From NCBI RefSeq assembly GCF_017642925.1, contig NZ_JAEPOL010000015.1, forward strand, positions 18,160 to 82,159: 64,000 bases of DNA. The letters run 5' to 3'. Position 1 is the stretch's first letter; every line of letters starts with the position of its first letter. The notes under the pieces are model-generated. The model was not told the origin of the DNA and searched no databases. It saw only the letters and a list, made by a program, of their open reading frames with translations. Made by a program: the position numbers and the translations under genes. This DNA comes from Maricaulis sp. Lineage in GTDB: Bacteria; Pseudomonadota; Alphaproteobacteria; Caulobacterales; Maricaulaceae. Shown here piece after piece: positions 28,239 to 36,200 of this stretch.

Positions 28239-28401
28239 TCCGGAATGGGTGAAGGGCAAGTTGGGCGGTCTGGAAGCGACCCTGGGCGAGATCCTCGACC
28301 AGTCCAGCAATGAAGGCCGCCCCTCCAACATCATCGCCGACGAGATCGCCCGCCAGCGCATCGAAGAAAAGCGCGCCGCGAAGCTGGGCAAGGTGGCGTA
28401 G
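28239..28401 (+). pseudogene. Second copy of the leucine dehydrogenase 3' end
   Basis: The segment repeats 27226-27388 at an offset of 1013 bp through the stop codon. By eye there are six base differences; of the five inside the repeat four are synonymous and one changes Asp to Gly. There is no start codon or upstream portion, so this is a fragment. The bias to synonymous change suggests the copy comes from a functional orthologue rather than from neutral decay of a local duplicate. Confidence 0.9.
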
Positions 28402-28451
28402 TTTCTGGCGCCGGGCGCCTGAGGGCGTCCGGGGTTTTGATGGCGAGTTTG

Positions 28452-28487
28452 ATCTGCCGCGCCCGCCTGGGTGCGGCAGATTTTTTT
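28452..28487 (+). terminator. Intrinsic terminator after the leucine dehydrogenase fragment
   Basis: Stem TCTGCCGC / GCGGCAGA with a 12-base loop followed by seven T. It differs in sequence from the terminator behind the intact gene, indicating a separate origin of this flank. Confidence 0.8.
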
Positions 28488-28741
28488 GGGGTGGGGAGCG
28501 CTTGAAGTCAGGGCTAAACTAGGTGTCGTCACCGGCTGGTCGGAGCTATTCCGATTGCGTGAATTCAGATCGCTGTTCAGGCATGGTTCTCGCTCTGGTG
28601 CTTCTTCCAGTTGTTGGGGCGCGGGAGTATAACTGTCTGATTTAGAATATTTTCCTTTTCCATTGCTGCTTAAGGTCGACAGAGTTGCCATGCAAAAGCA
28701 AAGTTGAGAAAGTTTGGGGGACGGAAGGGACGACCACAAAC
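28488..28741. other. AT-rich upstream region of the AAA/TIR cassette
   Basis: No gene seen. Base composition drops sharply here compared with the leucine dehydrogenase fragment. It contains AT-rich candidate promoter sequence (TTTAGAATATTTTCC around 28640) before the ATPase gene, and no recognisable operator. Confidence 0.5.
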
Positions 28742-30040
28742 ATGATCGATCAACTGGACGAACATGAATTCGGGGAAAAACTTGCTACCGTTCTGCGGCC
28801 AGCGCGACCTGTTGACAGCGAGGAGCTGCTACACGGACGTACGACGCAATTGACCAAAATTCGACGTGCAATGATGTCGCCCGGCCAACATGTATTTATC
28901 TATGGCGATAGAGGGGTGGGAAAAAGCTCGCTTGCCCAAACCGCATCCGCCTTGCACCAGTCCCTAGATTTAAATGAAATCGTAGTTTCATGCAGTAATG
29001 AAACGGAATTCTATGGTCTCGTGCAGGATATCGCACGAAAGCTCGCACCAGAAGCGTCAATGGTGGAGCGAAAGGAGCGCACGACTTCGGGTGAACTCGC
29101 GTTGGGCGGTCTGAAAGGGGGAGTGTCAGAGAAGGTACAGCGCGGAATTATTCCCGGCCTCGCCACGATCAATGACGCTGGTCAGCTCCTGCGCGAGGTT
29201 GCATCACCTTTTCGAGAGCCAGTCGTCGTTATCGTGGACGAGTTTGATCAGCTCATCGAAGACAGGGACAAAAAACTGTTCGCTGATCTGATTAAGCACG
29301 TTTCTGATACGAGTGTCCCAATCAGATTTGTTTTCTGCGGAATTGGAAAATCGCTTCAGGAGTTGATTGGGGTCCATTTGTCCACCGATCGATATCTTAC
29401 TCCGGTAGAACTTTCTCCACTATCCCATGACGCCCGATGGGCAATTTTGGAAGGGGCTGCCGAGGCCCTCTCTGTTTCGGTAGACCGCGAGACGCTAATA
29501 CGGATTGGTCAAATCAGTGATGGTTTTCCATACTATGTCCATTTGATCGGCCAACATATGTTTTGGGCTGCATACGAAGCGCAGGAAAAGGTGACCAACG
29601 TCGCGCTTGGACACTTTCATGAAGGCGTTACGGGCGCCATTCAGGACGCGCAAACTTCGCTCAGGCAGGCGTACGAACAGGCCACTCAGAAGTATGATGG
29701 CAAAAAACAATATGAACATGTTCTTTGGGCCGTTGCGGATTCGACAGATTTCCAACGAGCGTCAACGGAAATATTCGAAAACTCTTACTTGCCAATCTGT
29801 CAGCGGTTGAATGTAGACCCCGTGACCAAGCAGACATTTCACAACCGAATGAACCGTTTAAAATCAGAAGCTCACGGAACTATATTGGAATCACCTCGAC
29901 GGAGCTGGTATCAGTTCAAAGAAAATATGGTTCGGGGGTATGTTCGCATGCGTGCGTCGCAATCTGGAATAGAACTTGGTGCGGATCACCATGCTGCGCG
30001 AAAGGCTCCGACCTGGACGCGCGAACTGAGCGAACAGTAG
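28742..30040 (+). CDS. AAA+ ATPase of ORC/Cdc6-like type, candidate defence sensor
   Basis: A 432-aa protein. An N-terminal segment LLHGRTTQLTKIRRAM precedes Walker A GDRGVGKSS (residues 55-63), Walker B VVVIVDEFDQ (161-170) and a sensor-1-like FVFCGIGKS (196-204); the lid follows to about 290 and the C-terminal 110 residues look like a winged helix (LPICQRLNVDPVTKQTFHNRMNRLK ending in a Trp-Tyr-Gln-Phe strand). This is the layout of Cdc6/ORC-like and STAND-type ATPases. GC is far below the flanks (43% in 28981-29040 by count, against 67% in 32101-32160), indicating transfer. It precedes a TIR gene on the same strand by 110 bp, so it is likely the regulatory or sensing ATPase of a TIR system. 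A GTG upstream at 28685 is a less likely start. Confidence 0.85.
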   Translation: MIDQLDEHEFGEKLATVLRPARPVDSEELLHGRTTQLTKIRRAMMSPGQHVFIYGDRGVGKSSLAQTASALHQSLDLNEIVVSCSNETEFYGLVQDIARKLAPEASMVERKERTTSGELALGGLKGGVSEKVQRGIIPGLATINDAGQLLREVASPFREPVVVIVDEFDQLIEDRDKKLFADLIKHVSDTSVPIRFVFCGIGKSLQELIGVHLSTDRYLTPVELSPLSHDARWAILEGAAEALSVSVDRETLIRIGQISDGFPYYVHLIGQHMFWAAYEAQEKVTNVALGHFHEGVTGAIQDAQTSLRQAYEQATQKYDGKKQYEHVLWAVADSTDFQRASTEIFENSYLPICQRLNVDPVTKQTFHNRMNRLKSEAHGTILESPRRSWYQFKENMVRGYVRMRASQSGIELGADHHAARKAPTWTRELSEQ

Positions 30041-30150
30041 CGTGTCCTTCCGCGCCAACGGCGACATGTAAGAGCCTGGCTGATGAGTTAAGATGGGTAA
30101 CGTCAGATTCTCCGTGACCAAATAGCCAGCTAGAGACGTGGGAGTCCTTA

Positions 30151-31110
30151 TTGCCCAGCTTGTTCTTTTCCTATTCCCACAAGGATGAGGAACTTCGCGA
30201 TCAGCTCGAAACCCAATTGGCCATGCTGAAGCGCCAAGGCGTGATTGAAGCTTGGCATGACCGCCGCATACCAGCCGGTGGAGAGATCAATCGCGAAATC
30301 GACCAGCACATAAACACTGATGATATTATACTTTTGCTTATCAGTCCTGACTTCATTGCCTCGGACTATTGCTGCGAAGTCGAAATGACGCGTGCGATGG
30401 AACGACACGAAGCAGGGGAAGCGGTTGTGATCCCGGTGATCCTGCGACATTGCGACTGGAAAGAAGCGCCATTCGGACGCCTCAAGGCCGTGCCACGGGA
30501 TGGTAGGCCGATCAAGCAATGGACTGACACAGATGAGGCATTTCTTGAGGTCGCGAAGGAAGTTCGAGCCGTCGCAAGACACGTCGGCGCCGCCAATGCT
30601 TCAGCATCAAAAGAGCCTGTACTGCTAGCGTCTCCAGTTGAAATGCCGGCGGCGCCCGCACCGCCGCGTTCGAGCAATTTGCGTGTGGCTAAGACCTTTT
30701 CTCAACGCGACAAAGACAAATTCAAGCTTGAAACATTCGCGTTCATGGCCCGCTTTTTCAAAAACTCGCTGGAAGAGCTGACGACCAGAAACAGCGATCT
30801 TGAAGGTGTATTTCGCCAAATTGATGCCAACCGCTTTACTGCGGCCATCTACCGTGCTGGCGCCAACGTCGGAAGTTGCACAGTTTTTATGGGAGGTGGT
30901 TTTGGCGACGGAATCAACTACGTCCACGGGGAAAGAAGCGAGAGCAATTCAATGAATGAATCCTTGCGGGTCGAAGCGGATGGTCAGTCGCTCTATTTCA
31001 CCAGCATGGGTATCGCGATGTTTAATGCGTCAAGGGAGCGCGATGCCAAGCTCTCCCAAGAGGGTGCGGCGGAGCTTTTCTGGGGAATGCTCATCGCTCC
31101 GCTCCAATAG
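30151..31110 (+). CDS. TIR-domain effector protein with conserved C-terminal domain
   Basis: A 319-aa protein. Residues 1-140 form a TIR domain: LFFSYSHKDEELRDQL (beta-A box), AWHDRRIPAGGEI, DDIILLLISPDFIASDYCCEVEM, in which Glu78 matches the catalytic glutamate of NAD-cleaving TIR domains. A Pro/Ala linker (150-170) leads to an unnamed alpha/beta domain (about 175-319: FMARFFKNSLEEL, DANRFTAAIYRAG, GSCTVFMGGGFGDGINYV). TTG start with GGGAG eight bases upstream. Low GC like its neighbours. By analogy with Thoeris and other TIR systems it probably depletes or processes NAD on infection; this is inference from the family. Confidence 0.88.
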   Translation: MPSLFFSYSHKDEELRDQLETQLAMLKRQGVIEAWHDRRIPAGGEINREIDQHINTDDIILLLISPDFIASDYCCEVEMTRAMERHEAGEAVVIPVILRHCDWKEAPFGRLKAVPRDGRPIKQWTDTDEAFLEVAKEVRAVARHVGAANASASKEPVLLASPVEMPAAPAPPRSSNLRVAKTFSQRDKDKFKLETFAFMARFFKNSLEELTTRNSDLEGVFRQIDANRFTAAIYRAGANVGSCTVFMGGGFGDGINYVHGERSESNSMNESLRVEADGQSLYFTSMGIAMFNASRERDAKLSQEGAAELFWGMLIAPLQ

Positions 31111-31123
31111 TTCGAGGCTCATC

Positions 31124-31582
31124 ATGATTGGTATTTCTCAAGTTTTTTCCGGAAGCCTTCATGAGGTTCTTCCTTTGTCATTTTTTGTCGCCACTGGGGG
31201 CGATAACTTGGATATACTTACGATTGGTTCCCAAGATAACCCTTGGGATATTGTGCTGTCTGGGCAGGACCCGTTTGTGTGCTATGAGCACGGCTACCAT
31301 GATTGGAGTGGCGCTGCTTTTCCTGATGTGACTATAGAGTTAGATCCTGCAAAGGTGATCGATGATAGTTTTAGGAAAGGCCCGCCGGGGAGCATCATAC
31401 TAGTTGGTACAGAGCCGAGAATACGCTTGTTGGGAAATCATGGTAGGGCTTATACAAGGCCGATATACGGGTCCGACCAGTCCCAACAGGGAGGGTTTGG
31501 TGTTTGCTTTCCTCGTTGGCAGATCGTTATTGGCGAGGGCGACAATAAACAGGTGCTAAAAACTGTAGATGTCTCTTCCTAA
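31124..31582 (+). CDS. Unknown 152-aa protein, third gene of the AAA/TIR cassette
   Basis: I do not recognise it. No signal peptide or membrane helix; rich in Gly, Asp, Pro and aromatics (VATGGDNLDILTIGSQDNPWDIVLSGQDPFVCYEHGYHDW), suggesting a compact beta-rich fold. ATG 31124 lies 13 bp after the TIR stop with CGAGG upstream, so it is cotranscribed with the TIR gene. GC is about 40% in 31321-31380, the lowest of the cassette. It may be a regulator, immunity factor or infection sensor; nothing in the sequence decides. Confidence 0.75.
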   Translation: MIGISQVFSGSLHEVLPLSFFVATGGDNLDILTIGSQDNPWDIVLSGQDPFVCYEHGYHDWSGAAFPDVTIELDPAKVIDDSFRKGPPGSIILVGTEPRIRLLGNHGRAYTRPIYGSDQSQQGGFGVCFPRWQIVIGEGDNKQVLKTVDVSS

Positions 31583-31659
31583 CAACCGCTCACTACTTTT
31601 TGGCATGTCTGTCAACACCCCGCCAATTCTTAAATCGTTGGCATTGGATATGAGCGGCA

Positions 31660-31688
31660 GTGCGGGGTAGGGGGCTGCCCTCCCGCAC
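31660..31688 (-). terminator. Possible terminator hairpin after fbpC
   Basis: Imperfect stem GTGCGGG...CCCGCAC with extra pairing inside (AGGG/CCCT), just beyond the fbpC stop on its strand. It lacks a T tract, so it may be only a barrier hairpin. Confidence 0.4.
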
Positions 31689-31699
31689 CAAAGCCCCCC

Positions 31700-32740
31700 T
31701 TACGCCCCCACCACAGTCACAAACGCTTCGTCCAACTCCACACCCACCTTGTCCCCCACAGCCAGCTTGGACGGCACCGGTGTGTGCGTCGTGAAGCTCT
31801 GGCCTTCGGCGTTCTCGATCGTGAAGGCGAGGTGTGTGCCGGCGGAGCGGCGGCGGGTTACGGTGAAGGGGGCGTCTGCGGCCGGGGTGAGGCGGATGGC
31901 CTGGGGTCTCACCAGGACGTAGACGGTGCAGCCGTTCTTGAAATCCGGCGTGGCGACCGGGCCCAGCGGGGTGTCTGCGGCGCCGGCCTTTATGAAGGCC
32001 TCGATCACCTCGATATCGCCCAGAAGGCGGGCGGCGGTGACGCTGTGCGGATGGGTCCAGACATGTTCCGGCGTGCCGGTCTGGATGACGCGGCCCTGGT
32101 CCATCAGGGCGAGGGCGTCGGCGACGGCCATGGCTTCGTCGGCATCATGGGTGACCATGAGGGCGGTGGCGCCGGCGCGGCGCAGCGTGTCGACGGTGCG
32201 CTCGCGCAATTCCTGGCGCAGGCGGCGGTCGAGGCCGGAGAAGGGCTCGTCCAGAAGGACGATGGCGGGCGCGGGGGCGAGGGCGCGGGCCAGGGCGACG
32301 CGCTGCTGCTCGCCGCCGGAAAGCTCGTGCGGGAAGGCTTTCGCCTTGTGTCCCAGTTCGGCGGCCTCCAGCTGGGCCATGGCGATGGTTTTGGCGTCGG
32401 GGCCCTTGAGGCCGAAGGCGACATTGGCCAGGGCATCGAGATGCGGGAAGAGGGCATAGTCCTGGAACACCATGCCGACGCGGCGGCGTTCCGGGGCGAG
32501 GTGGCGGCCGGGCCCGGCCCACAGCGTGTCGCCCAGGCGGATCTCGCCGCCATCGAGACGTTCCAGTCCGGCAATGGCGCGCAGCAGGGTGGACTTGCCG
32601 CTGCCCGAGGGGCCGAGGAGGGCGGTGATGCGGCCCGGCTCGAGATCGAGATCGGCGCCGGCCAGGGCGGCCGTCTCCTTCACATAGCGGCGCTGGGCGC
32701 CGCGTATGCTCAATCCCCTGCGCGTGTGCGTATCCGTCAT
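31700..32740 (-). CDS. fbpC: Ferric-iron ABC transporter ATP-binding protein
   Basis: A 346-aa ABC ATPase with Walker A GPSGSGKST (about 43-51), Q loop FQDYALFPHLD, signature LSGGEQQRVALARAL, Walker B IVLLDEPFSGLD and switch His in VTHDADEA, followed by a C-terminal TOBE-like regulatory domain of about 110 residues. It energises import of Fe3+ with the permease 10 bp upstream and the binding protein. Order A-B-C, spacing and the Fur-like box support the iron assignment. Confidence 0.9.
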   Translation of the reverse strand: MTDTHTRRGLSIRGAQRRYVKETAALAGADLDLEPGRITALLGPSGSGKSTLLRAIAGLERLDGGEIRLGDTLWAGPGRHLAPERRRVGMVFQDYALFPHLDALANVAFGLKGPDAKTIAMAQLEAAELGHKAKAFPHELSGGEQQRVALARALAPAPAIVLLDEPFSGLDRRLRQELRERTVDTLRRAGATALMVTHDADEAMAVADALALMDQGRVIQTGTPEHVWTHPHSVTAARLLGDIEVIEAFIKAGAADTPLGPVATPDFKNGCTVYVLVRPQAIRLTPAADAPFTVTRRRSAGTHLAFTIENAEGQSFTTHTPVPSKLAVGDKVGVELDEAFVTVVGA

Positions 32741-32750
32741 GCCGTCCCGC

Positions 32751-34376
32751 CTAGACCTGGCCCGAAGAAGAGCGTGCCCGGGAGAGGTAGCGGGCGACGA
32801 AGATCATGGGAAGCAGGGCGACCAGCGGAATCAGGAGCGAGGGCAGTGCCGCCTCGCCCAGGCGTTCGTCGCTGGCGTAATTGTGGGCGATGATGGCGAG
32901 CGTGTCGTAATTGAAGGGGCGCAGGATCATTGTCGCCGGCAATTCCTTGAGCACTTCGACAAAGACCAGGAGGCCGGCCGAGGTGATGCCCGCGGCGATC
33001 AGCGGCCAGTGGACGCGGCGCACGGTCTCGCCCCGTGTGGCGCCCAGCGTGCGGGCGGCCCCGTCCAGCGCCGGCGTGACGCGGGCGAGGGCGGCTTCGG
33101 ACGGTCCGATCGCGGCGGCGGCAAAGCGCGAGAGATAGGCGAAGATCAGGGCGGCGGCGCCGCCGGTCAGCAGGACGGGGAAGACCTCGCCCGTGAAGGA
33201 TTGCCAGGCCGGGTCGATCAGCGCCTGGGTGCCCGACAGGATGGCGATCACGCCCACCGCCGCCACCGCGCCGGGCACGGCATAGCCCAGACCCGCCGCG
33301 CGCGCCGAGGCGGTGGCGATGAAGGTCCGGCCGCGCAGGGCGTAGGCGGTCGACAGGCCCAGGCCTGCCGCCAGCACGGCGCTGATCGCGGCGAGGGTGA
33401 GGCTGTGCCAGCTGGCGGGCAGGAGGTTGGGCGCGGGCTGTTCGTTCAGCGCCAGCCAGCCCAGACGCGCCAGCGGGACGATCAGGCCCAGGGCGAGCGG
33501 GATGAGGCAGGCCAGGGCTGCGGCGAGGCCCTGTGTCCGCGAGAGATGGAAGCGCGGCGCCGGACGGTGGCGTCCCGAGGCGGCGTGCGAGCGCGCACGG
33601 CTGCGCTGGGCCCGTTCCAGGCCGAACACGATCAGCGCGACGGCGACGAGGATGAGGGAGAGGCGGGCCGCATCGACCAGCGATCCCGCCCCGCTCCAGG
33701 CGCGCACCAGCCCGATCGAGAGCGTCGGCGCGCCGAGATAGGAGACGGTGCCATAATCCGCCAGGCTTTCCATGATCACCAGGGCAAGCCCCGCCGCCAG
33801 GGCCGGCCGCGCCATCGGCAGCGAGGTGCGGGCAAAGGCGCTGAACGGTCCCGCGCCCAGCGTGCGGGCGGCATTGTAGGCGTCGGCGGACTGGCCGGTA
33901 AACGTGTCGCGCGCCAGCAGGTAGACATAAGGATAGAGCACGAGGGCGAACATCAGCCCCGCCCCCCAGGCGCCGCGCACGGTGGGGAAGAGCCCGGCCG
34001 TGGCCGCGTGCAGCGGTCCGCCGGCCTGGCTGAGATCGAGCCAGGCATAGGCCGCGACATAGGCCGGCACGGCCAGCGGCAGGATCAGCACCCAGCTGAA
34101 CAGGGCGCGTCCGGGAAACTCGGTCCGTGCCACCAGCCAGCCCAGCACCGTGCCGATCAGCCCGGCACCGCCGGCTGCGATCGCCGCGACGAGGGCGGAA
34201 TTGACCAGATAGACAGGCAGGCGCGTGCGCGCGAGGTGGGCGAGATAGTCGCCCGTCTCACCGGTCACGGCGATCCAGGCGACGGCAAACACCGGCGCTG
34301 CACAGACCAGGGCTGCCAGGATCGCGAGAGCCGTCGCGCGATCCGGCAGCCGGCCGCCCTGCCTGGCTGGCGTCAC
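32751..34376 (-). CDS. fbpB: Ferric-iron ABC transporter permease (two fused permease domains)
   Basis: A 541-aa inner-membrane protein with about twelve helices arranged as two homologous binding-protein-dependent permease halves, each with an EAA-type loop (AARTLGAGPFSAFARTSLPMARPAL and AARTLGATRGETVRRVHWPLIAAGI). Length and duplication match FbpB/SfuB. The GTG start overlaps the stop of the binding-protein gene by 4 bp (GTGA), so translation is coupled. Confidence 0.92.
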   Translation of the reverse strand: MTPARQGGRLPDRATALAILAALVCAAPVFAVAWIAVTGETGDYLAHLARTRLPVYLVNSALVAAIAAGGAGLIGTVLGWLVARTEFPGRALFSWVLILPLAVPAYVAAYAWLDLSQAGGPLHAATAGLFPTVRGAWGAGLMFALVLYPYVYLLARDTFTGQSADAYNAARTLGAGPFSAFARTSLPMARPALAAGLALVIMESLADYGTVSYLGAPTLSIGLVRAWSGAGSLVDAARLSLILVAVALIVFGLERAQRSRARSHAASGRHRPAPRFHLSRTQGLAAALACLIPLALGLIVPLARLGWLALNEQPAPNLLPASWHSLTLAAISAVLAAGLGLSTAYALRGRTFIATASARAAGLGYAVPGAVAAVGVIAILSGTQALIDPAWQSFTGEVFPVLLTGGAAALIFAYLSRFAAAAIGPSEAALARVTPALDGAARTLGATRGETVRRVHWPLIAAGITSAGLLVFVEVLKELPATMILRPFNYDTLAIIAHNYASDERLGEAALPSLLIPLVALLPMIFVARYLSRARSSSGQV

Positions 34377-35434
34377 TGCCAGCCGACGCGGTCGAAGATG
34401 CGCTGGGCGGTGGCGTTGTGGTCGCCCAGTTCGGAGACATTGCGGGTATCCGCGGTGAAGGGCATCACGGCGTCCAGACGCTCATTCTCCCATTCCACGC
34501 CCTCGACGACCGGGATTTCATTGGTCATCTCGGCGAACATGCGCTGGGCCTCGTCCGACAGGAAGAAGGCGATCAGTTCGCGGGCCTCGTCCGGATGCGG
34601 CGCGTTCACGGCGATGCCGGCCCCGGAAATGTTCACATGGGCGCCGGAGGTGTCCTGGTTCGGGAAGAACAGGGTGACGGCCTCGGCGGCAGCGCGATTG
34701 GCGGCCTCGCCGGAATTCTGCATCAGCAGGTAGTAGTAGTGATTTGTAATCGCGATATCGCAATCGCCGGCGGCCACGCCGATGATCTGCGTGATGTCGC
34801 CGCCCTGGGGCGGGCGGGCCATGTTGGCGACGATGCCGGCGGCCCAGGCCTCGGCCTCCTCCTCGCCCAGGCGCGCAACCATGGAGGCGAGCAGGGACTG
34901 GTTATAGGCATTGCCGCTCTCGCGCACACAGATCCGGCCTTCCCAGCGCGGATCGGCGAGGTCCTCATAGGTGGAGACCTCGTCCGGCTGGACGCGCTGG
35001 TTCGAATAGGCCAGCACGCGGGCACGCTTGGCGATGGCGATCCAGTAGCCGTCCGGATCGATCAGATTGTCGGCGATCTCAGGCGTGAATTCGGAAAAAT
35101 CGCTCTGGGCGAACAGGCCGGCTTCCTCGGCACGGTGCAGGCGGGCGGCGTCGACCGTGATGATGACGTCGGCCGGGCTGCGCGGACCGTCGGCGCGCAC
35201 GCGCTCGATCAGCTGGTCGCCGCTGGCCTCGATCAGGTTGATCTCGATGCCGGTCTGCTCGGTGAAGGCCGCATAGATCGCCGCATCGCTGCGATAGTGG
35301 CGCGCGCTGTAGACGTTCACCACGCGCGGCGTGTCGGCCTGTTCGCTGCCGGCACCGGCGGCGGTGTCAGGCTGGGAGCAGGCCGCGGCGAGAACGCTGA
35401 GCGCGCCGGCGGCCAGGAGCTTGGCATATTTCAT
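34373..35434 (-). CDS. fbpA: Ferric-iron ABC transporter substrate-binding lipoprotein
   Basis: A 353-aa binding protein with a lipoprotein signal (LSVLAAACS, Cys19) rather than a cleaved signal peptide. The transferrin-like fold is indicated by VVNVYSARHYRSDAAIYAAF, ADVIITVDAARL and the iron-ligand tyrosines in AITNHYYYLL. First gene of the fbpABC operon; a 19-bp palindrome resembling an alphaproteobacterial Fur box lies 41 bp upstream. Confidence 0.92.
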   Translation of the reverse strand: MKYAKLLAAGALSVLAAACSQPDTAAGAGSEQADTPRVVNVYSARHYRSDAAIYAAFTEQTGIEINLIEASGDQLIERVRADGPRSPADVIITVDAARLHRAEEAGLFAQSDFSEFTPEIADNLIDPDGYWIAIAKRARVLAYSNQRVQPDEVSTYEDLADPRWEGRICVRESGNAYNQSLLASMVARLGEEEAEAWAAGIVANMARPPQGGDITQIIGVAAGDCDIAITNHYYYLLMQNSGEAANRAAAEAVTLFFPNQDTSGAHVNISGAGIAVNAPHPDEARELIAFFLSDEAQRMFAEMTNEIPVVEGVEWENERLDAVMPFTADTRNVSELGDHNATAQRIFDRVGWQ

Positions 35435-35475
35435 GAGTCACCCGTTTTCCTTGCAGTCTCCGCATCCCTGCCACT

Positions 35476-35494
35476 CTTGCGAATGTTTCGCAAG
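35476..35494 (-). promoter_or_regulatory. Fur-like palindrome upstream of fbpABC
   Basis: CTTGCGAA-TGT-TTCGCAAG is a perfect inverted repeat with 8-bp arms, similar to TTGCNAnT-type Fur/Mur sites of alphaproteobacteria, placed at promoter distance before an iron transporter operon. Confidence 0.65.
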
Positions 35495-35652
35495 TTATTG
35501 CCGCAGGAAACCGGTGCGGTGGGGTGACGCAGGGGGGGATTGTCGAGCGTGTCGCGGGCAGTCCGCCTTCGCCAAAGGCTCCGGCGAGACATCCTCCGCT
35601 CGATCATGGGGTTCGGCTTGCCTAGCCGAAGCTCGCGCCAGCGAGCGTAGGA

Positions 35653-35727
35653 TGGTGGGCGATACTGGGATTGAACCAGTGACCCCCTCGGTGTGAACGA
35701 GGTGCTCTCCCGCTGAGCTAATCGCCC
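35653..35727 (-). tRNA. tRNA-Val (anticodon CAC)
   Basis: The minus strand gives a full cloverleaf: acceptor GGGCGAT / ATCGCCC, D arm AGCTCAGCGGGAGAGC, anticodon stem CCTCG-CGAGG with loop TTCACAC (anticodon CAC), T arm ACTGGTTCAATCCCAGT, discriminator A and genomically encoded CCA (35653-35655). Confidence 0.95.
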
Positions 35728-35981
35728 GATCCATAGTCGGAGGGCGCCGTATAAGCAGGCTCTTGGCGCCGGTCAACTACATGTGGAAGTTGAAGTGCAG
35801 ATCGGATACGCCGCAGGTGCGACAACTTGCCACACCGTCATGGTCTCGTCATATGCGCCGGGCCCATATATCAGCCTGCCCCAAGCTGGGTTCGGGGCCA
35901 TTGAAGGCCCGTCCTGTCAATCACTCGATTGGACACAATTCCCGGCCGAGGGAAGCTTCGGTCGACTAGGAGGTTTTGTTA

Positions 35982-36200
35982 ATGAGCAACGATCTGTGCA
36001 CGCCCGAAGGCGCTCGCCGTCTCAAAGCGCGAATTGAAGCCTACTGGGCCGAGCGCGGCTATGATGTAAGTGTCGACCTCGTCGAAGCCGGCTTCATGCC
36101 GGCCATGCGCTCTGCGCGCACCGACGTCCGGTCCAACCTCGTCAACGGCATGCCGACCCGTCCGGCCAACGATACCGGTCGCGAGCGTCGCACGGCGTAA
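35982..36200 (+). CDS. Small conserved unknown protein (72 aa)
   Basis: A basic 72-residue protein with no membrane helix: MSNDLCTPEGARRLKARIEAYW, then AERGYDVSVDLVEAGFMPAMRSARTDVRSN. An optimal AGGAGG lies 9 bases before ATG 35982, implying strong expression. Similar small proteins occur in Caulobacterales as far as I recall. The stop abuts the convergent gph stop with no gap. The 250 bp before it hold no other gene. Confidence 0.8.
   Translation: MSNDLCTPEGARRLKARIEAYWAERGYDVSVDLVEAGFMPAMRSARTDVRSNLVNGMPTRPANDTGRERRTA

Noticed and set aside
28239-28401. Possible functional small gene from the leucine dehydrogenase fragment
   Set aside because: No start codon or ribosome site in the right place, and the sequence is simply the last exon-like part of the upstream gene.
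27226-28401. Site-specific integrase insertion with att repeats
   Set aside because: The repeat is long and diverged by six bases rather than a short identical core, and no integrase is encoded nearby; homologous or illegitimate recombination fits better.
32706-34733. A 675-codon open frame on the plus strand
   Set aside because: Antisense to fbpB and part of fbpA; composition is Arg/Gly/Gln-rich with no recognisable motif.
35560-35640. Terminator hairpin TTCGGCT-TGCCT-AGCCGAA after tRNA-Val
   Set aside because: The stem is good but no T tract follows on either strand, and similar strings belong to the local repeat sequences.
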